A stretch of DNA of 8,193 nucleotides, taken from Coprothermobacter sp. (GTDB taxonomy: Bacteria; Coprothermobacterota; Coprothermobacteria; Coprothermobacterales; Coprothermobacteraceae). Numbering within the stretch: the first letter of the stretch is position 1; the number at the start of each line of letters is the position of its first letter. Of the stretch, positions 5,625 through 8,193 are shown piece by piece. Under the pieces are notes generated by a model, which was given only the letters and a program-made list of their open reading frames with translations, ran no database searches and was not told the DNA's origin. The DNA lies in NCBI GenBank assembly GCA_003476705.1, contig DMVM01000104.1:1-8193 (forward strand), read 5' to 3'. A program made the translations under genes and the position numbers.

Positions 5625-6815
5625 ATGAATTTGGCGTTGTGGCTCTTAGTAGTCTTTGTAGTTATTATCCTGCTGCTTGACAAGGTAGATCTTTATCTAT
5701 TGTTTTTAGGTGCCACATTATTTCTGGGTTTTATAGGGGGATTGTCTTCTGCAGATTTAGGCAAAGGGTTCTTAGAAAGCTTATTTGCCCAGCGCACGGT
5801 GGCCGTGCTGCTAACGCTTTACTTAATGTCTTTGTACGAAGTGTTTTTACGCCGTAGTGGTGCTTTGGGGAGACTGACTCACAATTTTATCAAAATGCTC
5901 GGAGATTACAGGCTAACAAGTGCGGTAATGCCTGCAATTATGGGGCTACTCCCCTCACCTGGAGGGGCTAGATTTTCTGCTCCATTAGTAGCAGAAACAT
6001 TGGAAAATTCAGCGGTATCTAACCAAGAAAAGGCGTTCATAAATTTTTGGTTTCGCCACATTTGGGAGCCTATCTTGCCTGTATACCCAGGCACTTTAAT
6101 GGCAGCCATGCTTATGGGCATCACACCAGGACATTTAGCCCAAATGAATTGGTACATACCACTTTTGATGATAGTAGTTGGTTGGGTTTTGGTATTCGGT
6201 TTCTCCTTACCCTCGGTGAGATTTCAGAACCCTTCGTGGAGAGAGGTTATCTTGGATTTAGGACCTCTCTTAGCGGTTATTGTGGCAGGCGTTACTATAA
6301 AGAATGACTTTACAGTGCCCATAGCCATACTTTTCGCTTGCGCTTTCATATACGTTTTACACGCTAAGGCGTTACCCAAGATGGGAACATTGCTTAGTGA
6401 AGCCCTAAAGTGGAAAATGCTAGCTATAATCCCCGCAGTGTACTACTTTGCTAACATTTTGGAGTCCACGGGTGCCAATGAAGCTGTGGCTTCGACTCTG
6501 AACGCTTTGCATTTACCTACCATTGTATTTTTTATCGCCCTTCCTTTTGTAGTTTCAATGATAACTGGCTTAACCCAAGCCGGTGTTGGCACGTCACTAC
6601 CCTTACTTATCGGACTCACCACACCTGCAAATCGTGTCGCCATGCTTAACTTGGCATTCATTTTTGCCTTCATAGGTGTAATGGCCAGCCCCACACATTT
6701 GTGTTTGATACTGTCACGGGACTACTTTGAAGCAAGAGCGGGAGCTCTGTACAACAAACTGTTCATGGCCGTGTTCGTAGTTGGTCTGCTCCCTGTTGTC
6801 CTTGCATTATTCTGA
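5625..6815 (+). CDS. DUF401-family integral membrane protein, probable transporter
   Basis: The 396-residue product has about ten to twelve membrane segments and the two hallmark regions of the DUF401 family: MPAIMGLLPSPGGARFSAPLVAE (starting near residue 102) and NFWFRHIWEPILPVYPG (140-156). A second loop-like element, TGLTQAGVGTSLPLL, in the C-terminal half may be the counterpart of the first, as in the inverted-repeat ion-transporter superfamily. Transport is inferred and the substrate is unknown. The frame could also start at GTG 5607, but there TATAAT would lie inside the gene and the only ribosome binding-like GGAAG abuts the GTG; ATG 5625 starts directly at the first membrane helix and coincides with the predicted transcript start. 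It lies 67 bases before an amidohydrolase gene, possibly supplying its substrate. Confidence 0.9.
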   Translation: MNLALWLLVVFVVIILLLDKVDLYLLFLGATLFLGFIGGLSSADLGKGFLESLFAQRTVAVLLTLYLMSLYEVFLRRSGALGRLTHNFIKMLGDYRLTSAVMPAIMGLLPSPGGARFSAPLVAETLENSAVSNQEKAFINFWFRHIWEPILPVYPGTLMAAMLMGITPGHLAQMNWYIPLLMIVVGWVLVFGFSLPSVRFQNPSWREVILDLGPLLAVIVAGVTIKNDFTVPIAILFACAFIYVLHAKALPKMGTLLSEALKWKMLAIIPAVYYFANILESTGANEAVASTLNALHLPTIVFFIALPFVVSMITGLTQAGVGTSLPLLIGLTTPANRVAMLNLAFIFAFIGVMASPTHLCLILSRDYFEARAGALYNKLFMAVFVVGLLPVVLALF

Positions 6816-6823
6816 GTTCTAAT

Positions 6824-6860
6824 AAGTGCTAATATTTAACTGTGCTAACTAATATTACTT
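6824..6860. repeat. Imperfect inverted repeat and repeated GTGCTAA before the amidohydrolase gene
   Basis: In the 67-base gap, AAGT-GCT-AATATT (6824-6836) is mirrored by AATATTACTT (6851-6860), an inverted repeat interrupted by three bases in one arm. GTGCTAA also occurs twice as a direct repeat. TAATAT at 6850-6855 could be a weak -10 but no good -35 is visible. The place, directly upstream of the ribosome binding site, would suit an operator; function is not shown. Confidence 0.35.
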
Positions 6861-6882
6861 ACCGCATTTGGGAGGTGTAAGT

Positions 6883-8049
6883 GTGAAGGTACTCATTACT
6901 AACGTCAAGGTTTACACAGTTTCCCATGGTGTTATTGACAAAGGCAGTGTTCTGGTGGAAGACGGCAAAATTAGCCAGGTTTCTGCAGGAGACATTCAAG
7001 TAGAAGGAGCAAATGTTGTAGACGGCAAAGGTTTGACGTTGATGCCTGGATTCATTGATGCTCACACACACGTAGGCATTTCTGAAGAAGGTTTCGGATG
7101 GGAAGGAGCGGACTACAACGAATGGGTAGACCCTGTAACACCCTACCTTAGAGCTATTGACGGAATCAATCCCATGGAACAGGGCGTCAAAGATGCTTTA
7201 GAAGGTGGCGTAACCACGATTTGTGCTGCTCCTGGTTCTGCAAATGTCATAGGAGGCACAGCTTGCGTTTTCAAGCCCTTTGGAAAAGCCATTGACAAGA
7301 TGGTTATTAAAGACCCCGTTGCATTGAAAGCTGCTACTGGTGAAAACCCCAAAAGGGTCTACAGGGACATGAAGAAGTCTCCAGTAACCAGAATGGCCAC
7401 AGCATCACTGATGAGGCAAGCACTACTCAAAGCTAAATCTTACATGGAAAAGAAAGAAAAATCCGCCAATGAGCCCGAAAAACAACCTGATTTTGACTTG
7501 GGTATGGAACATCTTTGCATGGTACTTCGTAAGGAAATCCCCATGAAGATCCATGCTCATAGGGCCGATGACATACTAACCGCTATTAGAATAGCTAGAG
7601 AGTTCGACATAAACATAACCATTGACCACTGCACTGAAGGACACTTAGTACCTGAGGAAATTGCTGAATCCAAGTTCCCCTGTATTGTTGGACCAAACTT
7701 AACCAACAGAAGCAAAGTGGAGCTCATGAACAAGAGTTTCGAAACACCTGCAGTACTCCATAAGCACGGCGTTCTCTTCGCTATAATGACAGATCATCCT
7801 GTAATTCCCATACAGTTCCTTCCTCTGACTGTGGGCTTGGCTGTAAAGTACGGCCTGCCCTACGATGAAGGTATAAAATCCATAACCATCAATGCTGCAA
7901 AGATTCTGGGATTGGATGAGCGCTTGGGATCCATTGAACCTGGTAAGGATGCCGATCTAGTACTTTGGGAGGGAGATCCACTGTCTGTTGACGGAAAGCC
8001 ACTGTTCGTTATGGTAAACGGACAGATTGCTGTGAACAAACTTCAATAG
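6883..8049 (+). CDS. Metal-dependent amidohydrolase (imidazolonepropionase-like)
   Basis: The 388-residue cytosolic enzyme belongs to the amidohydrolase superfamily, which hydrolyses C-N bonds in cyclic or acylated amides. It shows the composite N-terminal beta-sandwich (1-50), DAHTHVG with the first two metal His (61 and 63), GGVTT (near 108), KAATGENPKRVY (149-160), KIHAHR (222-227), DHCTEGH (248-254), the catalytic/metal Asp in MTDHPV (D304), and the C-terminal GSIEPGKDADLVLWEGDPL signature (349-367). These place it near imidazolonepropionase-related amidohydrolases; the exact substrate is unclear. GTG at 6883 is chosen because GGAGGTG lies five bases upstream; an in-frame TTG at 6868 would precede that site. 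A link with the DUF401 membrane protein upstream is possible. A strong hairpin follows the stop. Confidence 0.93.
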   Translation: MKVLITNVKVYTVSHGVIDKGSVLVEDGKISQVSAGDIQVEGANVVDGKGLTLMPGFIDAHTHVGISEEGFGWEGADYNEWVDPVTPYLRAIDGINPMEQGVKDALEGGVTTICAAPGSANVIGGTACVFKPFGKAIDKMVIKDPVALKAATGENPKRVYRDMKKSPVTRMATASLMRQALLKAKSYMEKKEKSANEPEKQPDFDLGMEHLCMVLRKEIPMKIHAHRADDILTAIRIAREFDINITIDHCTEGHLVPEEIAESKFPCIVGPNLTNRSKVELMNKSFETPAVLHKHGVLFAIMTDHPVIPIQFLPLTVGLAVKYGLPYDEGIKSITINAAKILGLDERLGSIEPGKDADLVLWEGDPLSVDGKPLFVMVNGQIAVNKLQ

Positions 8050-8066
8050 ACAAATACATAAAAAGA

Positions 8067-8095
8067 AAAGGGACGGTGGGGGTAACCGTCCCTTT
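8067..8095. terminator. Strong hairpin after the amidohydrolase gene; canonical U-tract only on the minus strand
   Basis: AAAGGGACGGT (8067-8077) and ACCGTCCCTTT (8085-8095) form a perfect 11-bp stem with a 7-base loop, 18 bases past the amidohydrolase stop. Read rightward it is followed only by TTT then GTAGG, a poor U-tract. Read leftward it is followed by TTTTCTTTTT, an excellent one. It probably ends the amidohydrolase transcript, but by sequence it is a better terminator for leftward transcription from beyond the window. Confidence 0.8.
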
Positions 8096-8109
8096 GTAGG
8101 TGTGGTGAG

Positions 8110-8120
8110 GAAAGGAGGTG
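8110..8120 (+). promoter_or_regulatory. Extended Shine-Dalgarno sequence
   Basis: GAAAGGAGGTG pairs over its full 11 bases with the usual 3' end of 16S rRNA (CACCUCCUUUC). GGAGG is 8 bases before ATG 8127 and 3 bases before GTG 8122, the starts of two overlapping frames. It is the strongest ribosome binding site in the window. Confidence 0.75.
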
Positions 8121-8121
8121 G

Positions 8122-8148
8122 GTGAGATGCCAGGGGTATGCATCTCAC
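8122..8148 (+). other. Hairpin enclosing the start codons near the right edge
   Basis: GTGAGATGC (8122-8130) and GCATCTCAC (8140-8148) form a perfect 9-bp stem with a 9-base loop. Both candidate start codons (GTG 8122 and ATG 8127) are in the 5' arm, directly after the Shine-Dalgarno sequence, so folding would hide the starts but leave the ribosome binding site free. Confidence 0.6.
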
Positions 8149-8193
8149 AGGGAGGCTTACTCGGAAGATATACTTCCGTTCTTCGATAACTAT
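8122..8193 (+). CDS. Possible start of an unrecognised gene running off the right edge
   Basis: From GTG 8122 the frame is open for 24 codons to the window end, beginning VRCQGYASHREAYSEDILPF and continuing with acidic and aromatic residues. The composition looks like a genuine soluble protein, more so than the other two frames here, but I do not recognise the family. Against it, GGAGG ends only three bases before the GTG, shorter than the 6-7 bases seen at def and the amidohydrolase. The GTG is the first triplet of a 9-bp hairpin, which could limit initiation. A further frame, from ATG 8138, is also open to the edge but looks less protein-like. Sequence to the right would settle which frame is real. 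Confidence 0.4.
   Translation, partial: MRCQGYASHREAYSEDILPFFDNY
8127..8189 (+). CDS. Complete 20-codon ORF with ideal ribosome binding site; possible leader peptide
   Basis: ATG 8127 to TAA 8187-8189 encodes MPGVCISQGGLLGRYTSVLR. Spacing from GGAGG to the ATG is eight bases, the best fit for the very strong Shine-Dalgarno sequence at 8110-8120. The peptide has one Cys, a GG pair, no clear membrane segment and no run of one amino acid that would indicate classic attenuation. Its ATG lies in the 5' arm of a hairpin. It overlaps, in another frame, the possible partial gene at 8122, so at most one may be the main product, or the short ORF may be a regulatory leader. I give it low confidence because of its length. 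Confidence 0.3.
   Translation: MPGVCISQGGLLGRYTSVLR
8162..8178 (+). other. Short hairpin near the right edge
   Basis: CGGAAG (8162-8167) and CTTCCG (8173-8178) form a 6-bp stem around ATATA. It is the third stem in about 110 bases. Not followed by a U-tract, so not a terminator on the plus strand. Confidence 0.4.

Noticed and set aside
5489..5683. Minus-strand 64-codon open frame across the promoter of the DUF401 gene
   Set aside because: It overlaps both flanking genes on the opposite strand and the product resembles no known protein.
8110..8120. Leftward small RNA carrying an anti-Shine-Dalgarno (CACCUCCUUUC) between hairpins
   Set aside because: The motif is simply the complement of a strong plus-strand Shine-Dalgarno site; no leftward promoter is visible in the window.
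8096..8193. RNase P, SRP or tmRNA gene at the right edge
   Set aside because: GAGGAAAG and GGAAG resemble fragments of such RNAs, but the required conserved cores are missing.

Overview
The window looks like a bacterial chromosome segment, probably from a thermophilic or anaerobic Gram-positive-like lineage. Gene order resembles the def-fmt-...-PASTA kinase-rsgA-rpe block of Firmicutes, genes are tightly packed with ATGA overlaps, GC content is moderate, and GTG starts follow strong GGAGG-type ribosome binding sites. A Coprothermobacter-like organism is my best guess, but this is an impression from protein style and gene order, not a database result. I see no mobile element, CRISPR array, tRNA or rRNA.

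Left part (1-5065, minus strand): one gene train reads leftward: PAP2-family lipid phosphatase, def, fmt, a membrane protein that looks like a metallopeptidase with a lost active site, a DUF6391-like membrane protein, a secreted or anchored PASTA-only protein, rsgA, and rpe (cut by the window edge). Every junction overlaps by 4 to 38 bases, so this is almost certainly one operon. It joins N-terminal formyl-methionine handling (Fmt, Def), ribosome assembly (RsgA), envelope functions (PAP2, PASTA) and pentose phosphate metabolism (Rpe). Against the Firmicutes order, the kinase half of the PASTA kinase, its phosphatase and rsmB are missing.

Middle (5066-5151): an 86-base divergent promoter region separates the two halves.

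Right part (5152-8193, plus strand): a small unrecognised soluble protein, a DUF401-family transporter-like membrane protein with a good sigma-70-type promoter placed so that its mRNA may be leaderless, and an imidazolonepropionase-like metal-dependent amidohydrolase. The last 144 bases hold three hairpins in series, an unusually long Shine-Dalgarno sequence, a complete 20-codon ORF and an overlapping open frame that leaves the window. The start codons of both frames lie in the 5' arm of one hairpin.

The most interesting points are the apparent metallopeptidase pseudoenzyme (HEVGH replaced by RGVGE) beside a membrane protein carrying an HxxEH signature, the PASTA protein without a kinase, the candidate leaderless starts, and the structured right edge.
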